This document shows, piece after piece, positions 24,028 through 31,000 of a DNA stretch of 33,041 nt. Each line of letters opens with the position of its first letter. Within the stretch, counting starts at the first letter, position 1. The translations under genes and the position numbers were made by a program. The notes below the pieces were generated by a model. It was not told the DNA's origin. It ran no database searches and was given only the letters and a program-made list of their open reading frames with translations. The stretch spans positions 4,267,980 to 4,301,020 of the forward strand of contig CP070806.1 in assembly GCA_020343675.1 (NCBI GenBank), written 5' to 3'. This stretch comes from Phycisphaerales bacterium (lineage in GTDB: Bacteria > Planctomycetota > Phycisphaerae > Sedimentisphaerales > Anaerobacaceae).

Positions 24028-24981
24028 ATGAGAGCGCTGATTTATGGCGGCGGGGCGGTTGGGCTTGGCCTGGCAAGCTGTTTGCTGAAATCTCAGGTCT
24101 CTGTGGATATCATAGCGCGCGAAGGTACCGTTTCGGCTTTGCAGCGGAACGGTCTGGTCAGAACGGGCATTTTCGGTGACTTCCACGCGGGCGCATCCGC
24201 CTTCGGCAGCTATTCGTTGTTGACTGCACTGCCGCCGGGAACGTATGCGTACATTCTTGTCTGCACGAAGTCGTTTGACTCGTTGAATGCGGCGAAGGAT
24301 CTGTCCGAGCACAAATCTTTGCTCGCTGATAGAACGAAAATCGTGCTGTTCCAAAATGGGTGGGGCAACGCCGATGCCTTTCTTGGCTTTTTCGAGAAAG
24401 AGAGAATCTACAATGCGCGGGTTATTACGGGATTCCAGCGGCTCAAGCCCAACGAAGTGGACGTGACGGTCCACGCCGATGCGATTCATATCGGCAGCCT
24501 TTTCGGTGCTCATGGGGCGGCGGTCAACGACTTGGCTGGCACGATAGGCAAGGGGGGCATACCATGCCAGGTAACGAAAGACATCGGCAAGGACATCTGG
24601 GCCAAGATGTTGTACAACTGCGCTCTTAATCCGCTGGGCGCCATCCTCGATGTTCCATACGGGACATTGGCCGCGCATGAGTTCACACGCGCCGTAATGA
24701 ATGGGATTGTCGAGGAGACATTTGACGTGATGAGCCGGGCCGGCTATGAGACGCATTGGCAGTGCGCGGAGGATTTTCTCGATGTCTTTTATGGCCAGCT
24801 CGTGCCCGATACCGCCGAGCACAAATCCTCCACACTTCAGGATATCATTGCCGGCAAACCGACGGAAATCGACGCCCTGAACGGCGCTGTTATCCAATTG
24901 GCCGGGAAGTTCAGCCTGTCCGTCCCATACAACTGCGTTGTACACAATCTCGTCAAGTTCATCGAAGCCAAGAACCGTTAG
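24028..24981 (+). CDS. Ketopantoate reductase family protein (PanE/ApbA-like)
   Basis: A 317-residue cytoplasmic NADPH-dependent reductase of the 2-dehydropantoate 2-reductase family. It has the N-terminal GGGAVGLG dinucleotide motif (8-15), the catalytic Lys in DIWAKMLYNCALNPLGAI (near residue 195), and the family C-terminal signature with SSTLQDIIAGKPTEIDALNGAV (about 270-292). True PanE makes pantoate for coenzyme A. It begins 29 bases after the oxidoreductase gene in the same direction, so it could instead serve sugar-derived keto-acid metabolism. This context makes the family safe and the exact role uncertain. Confidence 0.85.
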   Translation: MRALIYGGGAVGLGLASCLLKSQVSVDIIAREGTVSALQRNGLVRTGIFGDFHAGASAFGSYSLLTALPPGTYAYILVCTKSFDSLNAAKDLSEHKSLLADRTKIVLFQNGWGNADAFLGFFEKERIYNARVITGFQRLKPNEVDVTVHADAIHIGSLFGAHGAAVNDLAGTIGKGGIPCQVTKDIGKDIWAKMLYNCALNPLGAILDVPYGTLAAHEFTRAVMNGIVEETFDVMSRAGYETHWQCAEDFLDVFYGQLVPDTAEHKSSTLQDIIAGKPTEIDALNGAVIQLAGKFSLSVPYNCVVHNLVKFIEAKNR

Positions 24982-25010
24982 ACTTCTGGAGCTGCCCAAA
25001 AACAGGCCGA

Positions 25011-25074
25011 AAGAAAGCCCCTGCCGTTCGGATAGTGTTGAAGACCTTTGAGGAGGAGCTTACTGAGCAGGGGC
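25011..25074 (-). terminator. Terminator-like hairpin downstream of the SYLF gene
   Basis: On the minus strand GCCCCTGC (25074-25067) pairs with GCAGGGGC (25024-25017) and is followed by TTTCTTTC. The long internal loop is unusual. It could end minus-strand transcripts that pass the SYLF gene. It shares its stem with two plus-strand hairpins in this window. Confidence 0.45.
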
Positions 25075-25079
25075 CCAAA

Positions 25080-25109
25080 GGGGCTGTAAGCATCCTTGCC
25101 CACAGCCCC
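25080..25109. other. Perfect 8-bp hairpin next to the shared-stem terminator
   Basis: GGGGCTGT (25080-25087) and ACAGCCCC (25102-25109) are complementary over eight positions with a 14-base loop. Together with the neighbouring hairpin it forms two stacked stem-loops on the minus strand, a hint of a structured 3' untranslated region. Confidence 0.45.
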
Positions 25110-25336
25110 CGTTCCAGAATTTGCCATGGCTCGACGTTTGTTTCTCTATGACGCCATATCGCACTCCAAGCGGCCTTCGCCAGGCCGGCGCGCCGAGATT
25201 TCCCGTGTTGGGCCTGTCTCAGCACTGGATCGCCTGAGCAGGCGGGAATTCGTGGGGAAGCTCGACTCACAGCGTGCTTCTTCACCACTCATCCGCGAAT
25301 GTCCCTTATACTACGGTACTGAGGGTGAAGCCGTCT

Positions 25337-25358
25337 ATTGTGGTGACTACGTATTTTT
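25337..25358 (+). repeat. Dispersed repeat, copy B
   Basis: It is identical over 22 bases to copies A and C (core GTGGTGACTACGTATTTTT), and similarity to copy C continues downstream (CA, an A-tract, then TCTGC and another A-tract), for about 40 bases in all. Confidence 0.8.
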
Positions 25359-25402
25359 CAAGAAAATCGGCGTATTCTCTGCAAAAAACCGTGTATTCTT
25401 GG
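25351..25402 (+). repeat. 21-base phased GTATT array
   Basis: Units beginning GTATTTTTC (25351), GTATTCTCT (25372) and GTATTCTTG (25393) are spaced exactly 21 bases, two helical turns, with A-tracts between. This is a layout expected of curved DNA or of repeated protein binding. Confidence 0.5.
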
Positions 25403-25430
25403 CCAACATCTGAGTTTTTGCATATGGTTG

Positions 25431-26003
25431 TCAGTTGAGCTTGTCGTCTTTCCAGTATTTTGTTCCGGCTACCGTTGCCTGCAGAGCCAGACCGGATTCC
25501 GTCATCGAGAAAACCTCAATGCCCGAGCGGATATCTCCCTCGACGCTTGCCTCGCCGCCGGTTTCGCCGGCCTTCGCTGCCGCATCTGCGTGGGCCCCGA
25601 AGTCCCATCCGCTCTCGACGAACTTGTCCAACGTGGTTTTGTCTTTGAAGATCATCACCACACGATAATCCTTCACGCCCAAGCCAAGGCCGACGCCGCC
25701 CAAGGCCATCTTCATGTAGGTGCGTTGCCCGGTTGCCTTATCCACAACGACGCCGTATCCGCCCCCGGCGCTGGCGAGAATCAGATTGACGTTGGCGTTG
25801 CTGAAAGTCCCGTAGCCGGCGGACTTCTCAATCTTATCTTTGGCCTCGGGAGCTTCTCGGTACAGTCTATCGAGCGTTTCCTTCTCCATATCCATCACGG
25901 CCTGCCGCTTCTCCGTGATCGTGAGATTTCCGCGAGGCCCACAGCCGCTGACGATTGCGATGATCGCCAGAGTGAGAATTGTCAGTATTCGCGCGTTTCG
26001 CAT
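25431..26003 (-). CDS. SYLF/Ysc84-domain lipoprotein
   Basis: A 190-residue lipoprotein. ATG 26003 has AGGGAG eight bases upstream and starts MRNARILTILTLAIIAIVSGC, with a lipobox (VSGC). The rest is the Ysc84/SYLF domain, which binds lipids or actin-like surfaces in other organisms. Typical segments are KSAGYGTFSNANVNLILASAGGGYGVVV, MALGGVGLGLGVKDYRVVMIF and GWDFGAHADAAAKAGE. In bacteria the role is unclear; an envelope-lipid function is an inference. The upstream gap carries an inverted repeat shared with the divergent beta-barrel gene. Confidence 0.88.
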   Translation of the reverse strand: MRNARILTILTLAIIAIVSGCGPRGNLTITEKRQAVMDMEKETLDRLYREAPEAKDKIEKSAGYGTFSNANVNLILASAGGGYGVVVDKATGQRTYMKMALGGVGLGLGVKDYRVVMIFKDKTTLDKFVESGWDFGAHADAAAKAGETGGEASVEGDIRSGIEVFSMTESGLALQATVAGTKYWKDDKLN

Positions 26004-26055
26004 CTTCTTCTCCCTAAATTCACAGCAGTTCGAAAACGACCGGACGACAACCGCC

Positions 26056-26086
26056 GGATATCCCACATATCCTGTCTGTTGGATAT
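26056..26086. promoter_or_regulatory. Possible operator: GGATAT inverted repeat
   Basis: GGATAT (26056-26061), five bases, ATATCC (26067-26072), and a further GGATAT at 26081-26086. The site lies in the 281-base gap between the divergent lipoprotein and beta-barrel genes. I saw no clean -35/-10 pair here. Confidence 0.4.
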
Positions 26087-26284
26087 TGAAATGTCAACTG
26101 CCGTTTCTGCGCCGGATTTCAGATTCTCGATGGTTGAATCCGGCTGCCGTGGAGGTTATCATACGGATGGTCTGCAAATCCGCTGAGGAAGGCAGGCCCA
26201 GCGGGCACGATAAAACCTGAAATGGAAGGCCAATAGGGCCCGGGAGGCATGTAGGACAGCCCGGACAGAAAGGAAGACCATACG

Positions 26285-26956
26285 ATGGGGAAGAGATTAG
26301 AAGTGTTCTCATTATCGTTCTTGTTGGCTCTGCTCTTCTGCGCAATGGGCTGCGCGGATTCCGGCGGATTGGCGGTCTTGGGCAAGGGCGGCACGTTGGG
26401 ATTCGGCGGTGAGCTGGCCACAGGGATTACGTCGGATATCAACGCCCGGCTGGGCTTGAACACATTCGATTACGACTTTGATGAAGAATTCGATGACACT
26501 GAATACGACATTGGATTAAACTTTTGTTCTTTCTCGGCATTGGTTGACTGGCATATTTTTGGCGATTCTTTTCGTGTCACCGGTGGCCTCTTATCCGTGA
26601 ACCATGAACTCGATCTGGACGCAACACCAACGGCTAATGAAAACATTGGTGGCACGGTTTATACGCCGGCTCAAATAGGCACCTTGTCCGGCGACGTTGA
26701 CATCGATGGCGCCGCCCCCTATTTGGGAATCGGCTGGGGCAATCCGCTCGACCGTAGCCGCCGGTGGGGGTTCTACTGCGATCTGGGCGTTGCATTCACC
26801 GATTCTCCCGACGTTGCTCTCTCTGCCAACGGTACGCTGGCATCCGACTCCACATTTCAGGCCAACCTGGCGAAGGAAAGGGATGATATCGAAGACGACC
26901 TGGAACCGTTCAAGTTGTATCCGGTCATTTCTCTGGGTCTCTACTACCGATTTTAG
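26285..26956 (+). CDS. Outer-membrane beta-barrel protein
   Basis: A 223-residue protein starting with a hydrophobic signal (about 1-24, LSFLLALLFCAMGCADSGG; a lipobox-like MGC is present but may be coincidental). It is followed by alternating beta strands such as GTLGFGGELATGITSDINARLGLN, YDIGLNFCSFSALVDWHIFGDSFRVTGGLL and APYLGIGWGN. The chain ends in SLGLYYRF, with the aromatic C-terminus recognised by the BAM complex. The family is widespread as an uncharacterised barrel in anaerobes; no substrate is known. GGAAG lies eight bases before the ATG. Confidence 0.75.
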   Translation: MGKRLEVFSLSFLLALLFCAMGCADSGGLAVLGKGGTLGFGGELATGITSDINARLGLNTFDYDFDEEFDDTEYDIGLNFCSFSALVDWHIFGDSFRVTGGLLSVNHELDLDATPTANENIGGTVYTPAQIGTLSGDVDIDGAAPYLGIGWGNPLDRSRRWGFYCDLGVAFTDSPDVALSANGTLASDSTFQANLAKERDDIEDDLEPFKLYPVISLGLYYRF

Positions 26957-27093
26957 ACTGTTCCCTGCGGCGTTAATCAGAAGGACGCCCTTATTGGAAG
27001 TGCTCTGCGATTCTTGTTTCCTGTTTTGTGTCCCCTGCAAGGGGCCAGGGAATACCCGCCTGGATTCTAACGTGGGATTGTCACGAAAAATGC

Positions 27094-27122
27094 TTGACAA
27101 GTCTCTCAAACGATGTTAGGCT
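27094..27122 (+). promoter_or_regulatory. Promoter of the 252-aa membrane protein gene
   Basis: Perfect TTGACA (27094-27099), a 17-base spacer and TAGGCT (27117-27122), which is a weaker -10. The leader is about 60 bases. Confidence 0.45.
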
Positions 27123-27190
27123 CCAAATTATTCCTGGCGTGGTCATATTACCAACCTTAGCGAAGCTCTTTTCAGAAAGAGAGGTGTAGG

Positions 27191-27949
27191 ATGAATAAGA
27201 CCATTGAGTCACTGGGCTTGGGACTTCTGCGGTTGCTCTGCTATTCCTACGGCGGTTTTCTCCTGGTCGTTTGCGCCGCCTGCTTTTCGGGATCGGAGAC
27301 AAGAGCCGTGATCGATGCGCTACACCCCAGTGTGGCCGTCCTTGCCATCATTGTCATCGGGGCGGCGATCTATGTCTTGCACCGCACTGTAGTCGTGCCC
27401 GTTCACTATCTGCTGCTTTCGGTCTTCTTCAGGATGGGGGACCAGGCTCGAGGGGCCGGAGAGCACGGCGAATTCTCGGCCAACCCAATCAGGTATCTCG
27501 GCGAAGCCCTCGGTGTACCGCTTAGAAAGAGAATCACTGCATATCATATCCTGCGGCGAAGCGACTTCTTCCCCAGCCGGGATTCTCTGGATGTGGCTCA
27601 CGCGGAAAACGGCCTGTTGATCATGACGGGCGTCGGGCTGCTCATCGCAACCGGCCTCGCATTGAGCCAGGGCAAATCGTTCGCCCTGACGGTCACGCTA
27701 TTTGTCTTGTCGCTCGTTTTTCTTGCCGCGTCATTCCGGGCTGAATGGGTTCAGCACTCGGTGGAATGCTCGATGATCAAGGATCACCCTGTGGAGGCGA
27801 TGAAGATCCTCGCAAGGATAGGCATTCTCCGACCGGAAGACGTCGAGGCGACCAGGGAGCTGAAAGATCTCAGGGACGGCGAAGCCCTGGAAATGCTGGG
27901 CGATGAGGAAGGCGACCCTGAACAACCCTCCGCCCATGGCGCCCTGTGA
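27191..27949 (+). CDS. Hypothetical membrane protein (252 aa)
   Basis: No recognised family. It has about four membrane segments at roughly residues 8-32, 47-70 (VAVLAIIVIGAAIYVL), 141-160 (LLIMTGVGLLIATGLAL) and 166-182. A basic loop of about 60 residues separates the second and third, and the tail is acidic (VEATRELKDLRDGEALEMLGDEEGD). The start has GAGAGGTG. It is flanked by the beta-barrel gene and a hairpin-rich gap with repeat copy C. Whether it works with the barrel is unknown. Confidence 0.65.
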   Translation: MNKTIESLGLGLLRLLCYSYGGFLLVVCAACFSGSETRAVIDALHPSVAVLAIIVIGAAIYVLHRTVVVPVHYLLLSVFFRMGDQARGAGEHGEFSANPIRYLGEALGVPLRKRITAYHILRRSDFFPSRDSLDVAHAENGLLIMTGVGLLIATGLALSQGKSFALTVTLFVLSLVFLAASFRAEWVQHSVECSMIKDHPVEAMKILARIGILRPEDVEATRELKDLRDGEALEMLGDEEGDPEQPSAHGAL

Positions 27950-27965
27950 GCATAGTGGGAATAAG

Positions 27966-27997
27966 AAGGGCTGCGAGCCTCCGCGCCCGCGGCCCTT
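27966..27997 (+). terminator. Terminator-like hairpin after the membrane protein
   Basis: AAGGGC (27966-27971) pairs with GCCCTT (27992-27997), with a further GC-rich inner stem. The tail is not clearly T-rich. Confidence 0.35.
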
Positions 27998-28043
27998 CCT
28001 TGGTATCCTGTTCTATTATATAAAATACCTCACCTGTACTGCT

Positions 28044-28065
28044 ATTGTGGTGACTACGTATTTTT
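28044..28065 (+). repeat. Dispersed repeat, copy C
   Basis: It is identical over 22 bases to copies A and B, preceded by GCT and followed by CACAT, an A-tract, then TCTGCG and another A-tract. Confidence 0.8.
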
Positions 28066-28218
28066 CACATAAAAAGTGGATCTGCGAAAAATATCAGCGG
28101 GCCCCGATATCTTGACAACTCTTCTTCAAACAAACGAGGACGCCAGCCTCATTCACTCATAGGAAGGGTCTTGAGCGTGGTTTTATTGCCTCGTTTCGCC
28201 TTTTTCACGTGAATCCGT

Positions 28219-28247
28219 TTGGATTCCTCAGATTGTTCTGCTATACT
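28219..28247 (+). promoter_or_regulatory. Promoter of the STAS gene
   Basis: TTGGAT (28219-28224), a 17-base spacer and TATACT (28242-28247). The leader is about 80 bases. Confidence 0.55.
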
Positions 28248-28333
28248 TTAGTTGAGGGGTCGACTCTCCAAATCCCTTCCGATAATAAACGTGACAATAC
28301 CCGTGAACGCCTGTTCGGGCGGTGGGAGCAGAA

Positions 28334-28693
28334 ATGGGAATTCAGAACTTGCCGAGAGATATCCTTGTAGTGACTTTGCCGGCACAGCCACAATACGGCC
28401 ACGAACTCGAAGATGTCAATGGAATGCTCTGTGAGACAGTTGACCGTGATGTGGCGATCGACTTTGCCAATGTCAGGATGCTTACCTCCGAAACCATCTG
28501 CGGTCTGATGATCCTTGACAAGCTGCTCAGCGGGGCCGGACGTCAACTTGTCTTGTACAATCTCTCGTCAGCCATCAAGCAGATCTTCGTGCGGACAGGT
28601 CTTGTGACGGTTTTCCACTTTGCCGATGATGAGCTCGGGGCTCTGGGACAGATACGCAGCCGGTACCTTTCCTGGGCCGAGACTGCGCGGTGA
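28334..28693 (+). CDS. STAS-domain protein (anti-sigma factor antagonist-like)
   Basis: A 119-residue protein made of a single STAS domain, like the SpoIIAA/RsbV antagonists that bind anti-sigma factors. The strand reading VAIDFANVRMLTSETICGLMILDKLLSGAGRQLVLYNLSS has Ser in the position usually phosphorylated (the TSE of LTSETICG, where the family often has DSSG). The C-terminal helix VRTGLVTVFHFADDE fits. ATG 28334 has GGAG six bases upstream; an in-frame GTG twelve bases earlier is less likely. It stands alone behind its own promoter, and no kinase or sigma factor is nearby. Confidence 0.82.
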   Translation: MGIQNLPRDILVVTLPAQPQYGHELEDVNGMLCETVDRDVAIDFANVRMLTSETICGLMILDKLLSGAGRQLVLYNLSSAIKQIFVRTGLVTVFHFADDELGALGQIRSRYLSWAETAR

Positions 28694-28729
28694 TCGGAGC
28701 AACTGAGCCTGTCGTTTTCCATTCTTTTG

Positions 28730-28750
28730 CCTCTGGCTGAGAGGTTTCTT
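28730..28750 (+). terminator. Terminator-like hairpin after the STAS gene
   Basis: CCTCT (28730-28734) pairs with AGAGG (28740-28744) and is followed by TTTCTT. Short but well placed, 37 bases after the stop. Confidence 0.4.
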
Positions 28751-28837
28751 CCCTGAGCCGGATCATCACGCGTCTGATACACTGAAGAGATGTTCTGTGA
28801 GGATTTCTATGCAGCAGAATAGAGGGGCGGACGAAGC

Positions 28838-30625
28838 CTACGGAGTCTGTGAAGTCGGCACTGATGGTTCCTCAGCCGCGGGTCTCTCGACGGTGGCGGT
28901 GCCGTCTTCGTCATTGCTCGGCAGCTTCTTCTCTTGCCCTGGAACGCGCGAAGGATCTTTCGATTCGGAAGCTACCGTGGACCCGACCATCCGCGGGGGG
29001 CTCAACAGAACGTTCTCACCGACCTCCAGACCGCCGGCAATCTCGACGAAGGTATTGTTGAACGCTCCTGTCTGCACTTCACGTTCCTCCGGACCCCGCT
29101 CGGTGGCGACGTAGCAGACCTTTTTGCCGGCCCGATTTGCGACGACTTGGAGCGGCACGATCTTCACGTCATACAATTGCTCCACGAGAATCTCGACTTT
29201 CGCCGACATTCCCGGCTTGAGAACTTCGTGTGTTCCGTCTATCGTAACCTGCGTGGTGTAAACCTTGACGCCGGGGTCGAACCAGCTATGTTGCGGGTCC
29301 GGCAAAGGGGCGACCTTGAGTACTGTGCCATGAAACAGCATGTCGGGGAGGGCTTCGACCGTGATGGTCGTATATTGACCCGGCAGGACCTTGTTGACCG
29401 AGGACTCATGGACCCTCAACTCAACCCCCATAACGTTGGAGTTCGGAATCGTGAAGATCTTCTGGCCTTTGCGAACCATGTCTCCGACCTCAATCGGATC
29501 CTCACGCCGGGAGTGCCAATCCGCACTGGTGCCGTAGATGATGATCCCGGGGCTTGTCGCTCGGATCGTGCAGGCTGCGATCTGACGCTCCAACTTGGAG
29601 ACATGTTCCCTCTGTAAGTTGAATCTAGCCTCCGTACTTTCAAGTTTGGCCTGGGTTTGGGCCAGTCGGGATCGCGTACGCGCGAAAGTCCGTTCTAATT
29701 CGCGCTCGGCTTCAAAATAGTCACTCAGAAGCTGCTTCGTTTGCTTGGGAAAATCGTAGCGTTTGTACAAATCCAGAGCATCCGAGGCCTGTTCGTGTTG
29801 GATCTTGTAGCTGTTCACGGACAGTTCTTTTTGCCTAACCTCGATTTCAGGGGCGTAATTTGCCTGGAACAGCTTTTTGGTGGATGCGAGCTCGCTCTGA
29901 GCCTGTGTCAGTCTCTCTTCGGCGAGAATGATCGTGTCGTTGAGTTCCTTGAGTTTCTGTTTTGCGCCTCCACCTTCGCCGGTGGGATTATCGAGAAAGT
30001 CCAGAAGAGCTGCCGCATCGATCTGAGTGTTCGGATCCAACTTCACTTGGTCCATGAGTTTCGTAGAAGCCGTTTTTCCCAGGTAGTTCTGCAGATCCAT
30101 CAGACCGAACTCGACGGCCAGTTGCGCCGTGGCGATGTCGGATTCGTTCTGTTTCTTCTGGATCAGGTGAGCTTCCTGAGCCTCCAGGTAGGAAGCCTTG
30201 GCCGAAGAGAAGTCAATCAGTTCACGATTGTAGTAGTCCTGAAGATCCGATGCGTTTAATTCACAGAGAATTTTTCCCTGGGCGACGTCCTCAGGGGTGA
30301 TGACGGTTCCCTCAGGAACGATATTAGCGATTTCGACGCCGCGTCCCTCCACTTCACACATGACGTCCGTGGACTCCTGGGCCTTTATGCTGCCGCTTTC
30401 GGTCACCGTGATGGTCAAATCATCCGTGCGTACCGTGAACGTACTCATTGCCTTATCGGCATCAGCCGCTGCGGGCATTCTCATCCATCCCAATAGCACA
30501 GATGCGGCGGCGACGATGAGCAACAAAGAGCCAATCACCCAGAATCGCTTGCCCCTGCCTGCTCTTGTGCGGCCATCTTGACCGCCTTTTCCATTCTCGA
30601 CTTGCCGTTTGTTGTTCCGTGCCAT
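28838..30625 (-). CDS. HlyD/MacA-type membrane fusion (periplasmic adaptor) protein
   Basis: A 595-residue protein with a basic N-terminal tail and one membrane segment (about 27-47, FWVIGSLLLIVAAASVLLGW). A first biotinyl-lipoyl half follows (SGSIKAQESTDVMCEVEGRG), then a long coiled coil (about 125-345) and the second lipoyl half (CTIRATSPGIIIYG, about 350). Beta-barrel and membrane-proximal domains follow (VGDMVRKGQKIFTIPN, LRVHESSVNKVLPGQ, TTQVTIDG, VLKPGMSAKVEILV). The tail is disordered, acidic and Pro-rich. Such adaptors link inner-membrane transporters to outer-membrane channels; no ABC or RND partner is in the window. It is translated from ATG 30625 with GGTGAG upstream. Confidence 0.87.
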   Translation of the reverse strand: MARNNKRQVENGKGGQDGRTRAGRGKRFWVIGSLLLIVAAASVLLGWMRMPAAADADKAMSTFTVRTDDLTITVTESGSIKAQESTDVMCEVEGRGVEIANIVPEGTVITPEDVAQGKILCELNASDLQDYYNRELIDFSSAKASYLEAQEAHLIQKKQNESDIATAQLAVEFGLMDLQNYLGKTASTKLMDQVKLDPNTQIDAAALLDFLDNPTGEGGGAKQKLKELNDTIILAEERLTQAQSELASTKKLFQANYAPEIEVRQKELSVNSYKIQHEQASDALDLYKRYDFPKQTKQLLSDYFEAERELERTFARTRSRLAQTQAKLESTEARFNLQREHVSKLERQIAACTIRATSPGIIIYGTSADWHSRREDPIEVGDMVRKGQKIFTIPNSNVMGVELRVHESSVNKVLPGQYTTITVEALPDMLFHGTVLKVAPLPDPQHSWFDPGVKVYTTQVTIDGTHEVLKPGMSAKVEILVEQLYDVKIVPLQVVANRAGKKVCYVATERGPEEREVQTGAFNNTFVEIAGGLEVGENVLLSPPRMVGSTVASESKDPSRVPGQEKKLPSNDEDGTATVERPAAEEPSVPTSQTP

Positions 30626-31000
30626 TTATCGCTCACCAATCCCACACCTGAGTTATATGCTCGACCGCCGACGCTTCCACATCTATCAGAATACAACATC
30701 CGACGCGAATTTTCAACTGTTTTTCTCATTTTACGGAATGGCGCGATGCAATGTTCAATAACAGGCGAAATCGTGCGGAATCCACATTCCTTGGCGAGAA
30801 TTGTGCCAAACTCCCTTTCCTCCAGCATTCATGGGAAGTGAAGGGATTCTCGAAAAGACTGCAATAGAATGGCAACTGTAACGTCTTTGGGCTGGGCAGA
30901 ACGGCGAGAATGCCATAGGATAAGGATGATCTCGGGATGCCCATTGGCCCTTGCCGGTCAGAGGGGCCAGACCATTGTCAGGCTGTGTGGGGAATTGGAA
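30626..31000. other. Divergent gap between HlyD and selenoprotein genes
   Basis: It holds the HlyD promoter. Plus-strand reading frames upstream of 31001 lack recognisable features, and I could not pick a convincing promoter for the selenoprotein gene. Confidence 0.5.
30688..30716 (-). promoter_or_regulatory. Promoter of the HlyD gene
   Basis: On the minus strand TTGAAA (30716-30711), a 17-base spacer and TATTCT (30693-30688). The leader is about 55 bases. Confidence 0.6.

Larger units (their letters stand above)
24982..25430. other. Structured gap with repeat copy B
   Basis: No supported gene. It contains a minus-strand terminator-like hairpin (25017-25074), a second perfect hairpin (25080-25109, GGGGCTGT/ACAGCCCC), low-quality frames on both strands without domains, the dispersed repeat at 25337-25358 and a 21-base phased AT-tract array. 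The stretch may be a decayed gene or a repeat landing zone. Confidence 0.6.
27950..28333. other. Gap with repeat copy C and the STAS promoter
   Basis: No supported gene. It holds a hairpin (27966-27997), the dispersed repeat (28044-28065) and a promoter (28219-28247). Confidence 0.6.

Noticed and set aside
23962-24999. Minus-strand 345-codon ORF
   Set aside because: Antisense of the ketopantoate reductase-family gene with its conserved motifs.
24959-25413. Overlapping frames on both strands (109 and 105 codons)
   Set aside because: Neither has domains or a ribosome binding site; they cross hairpins and the dispersed repeat, so the stretch is better described as non-coding.
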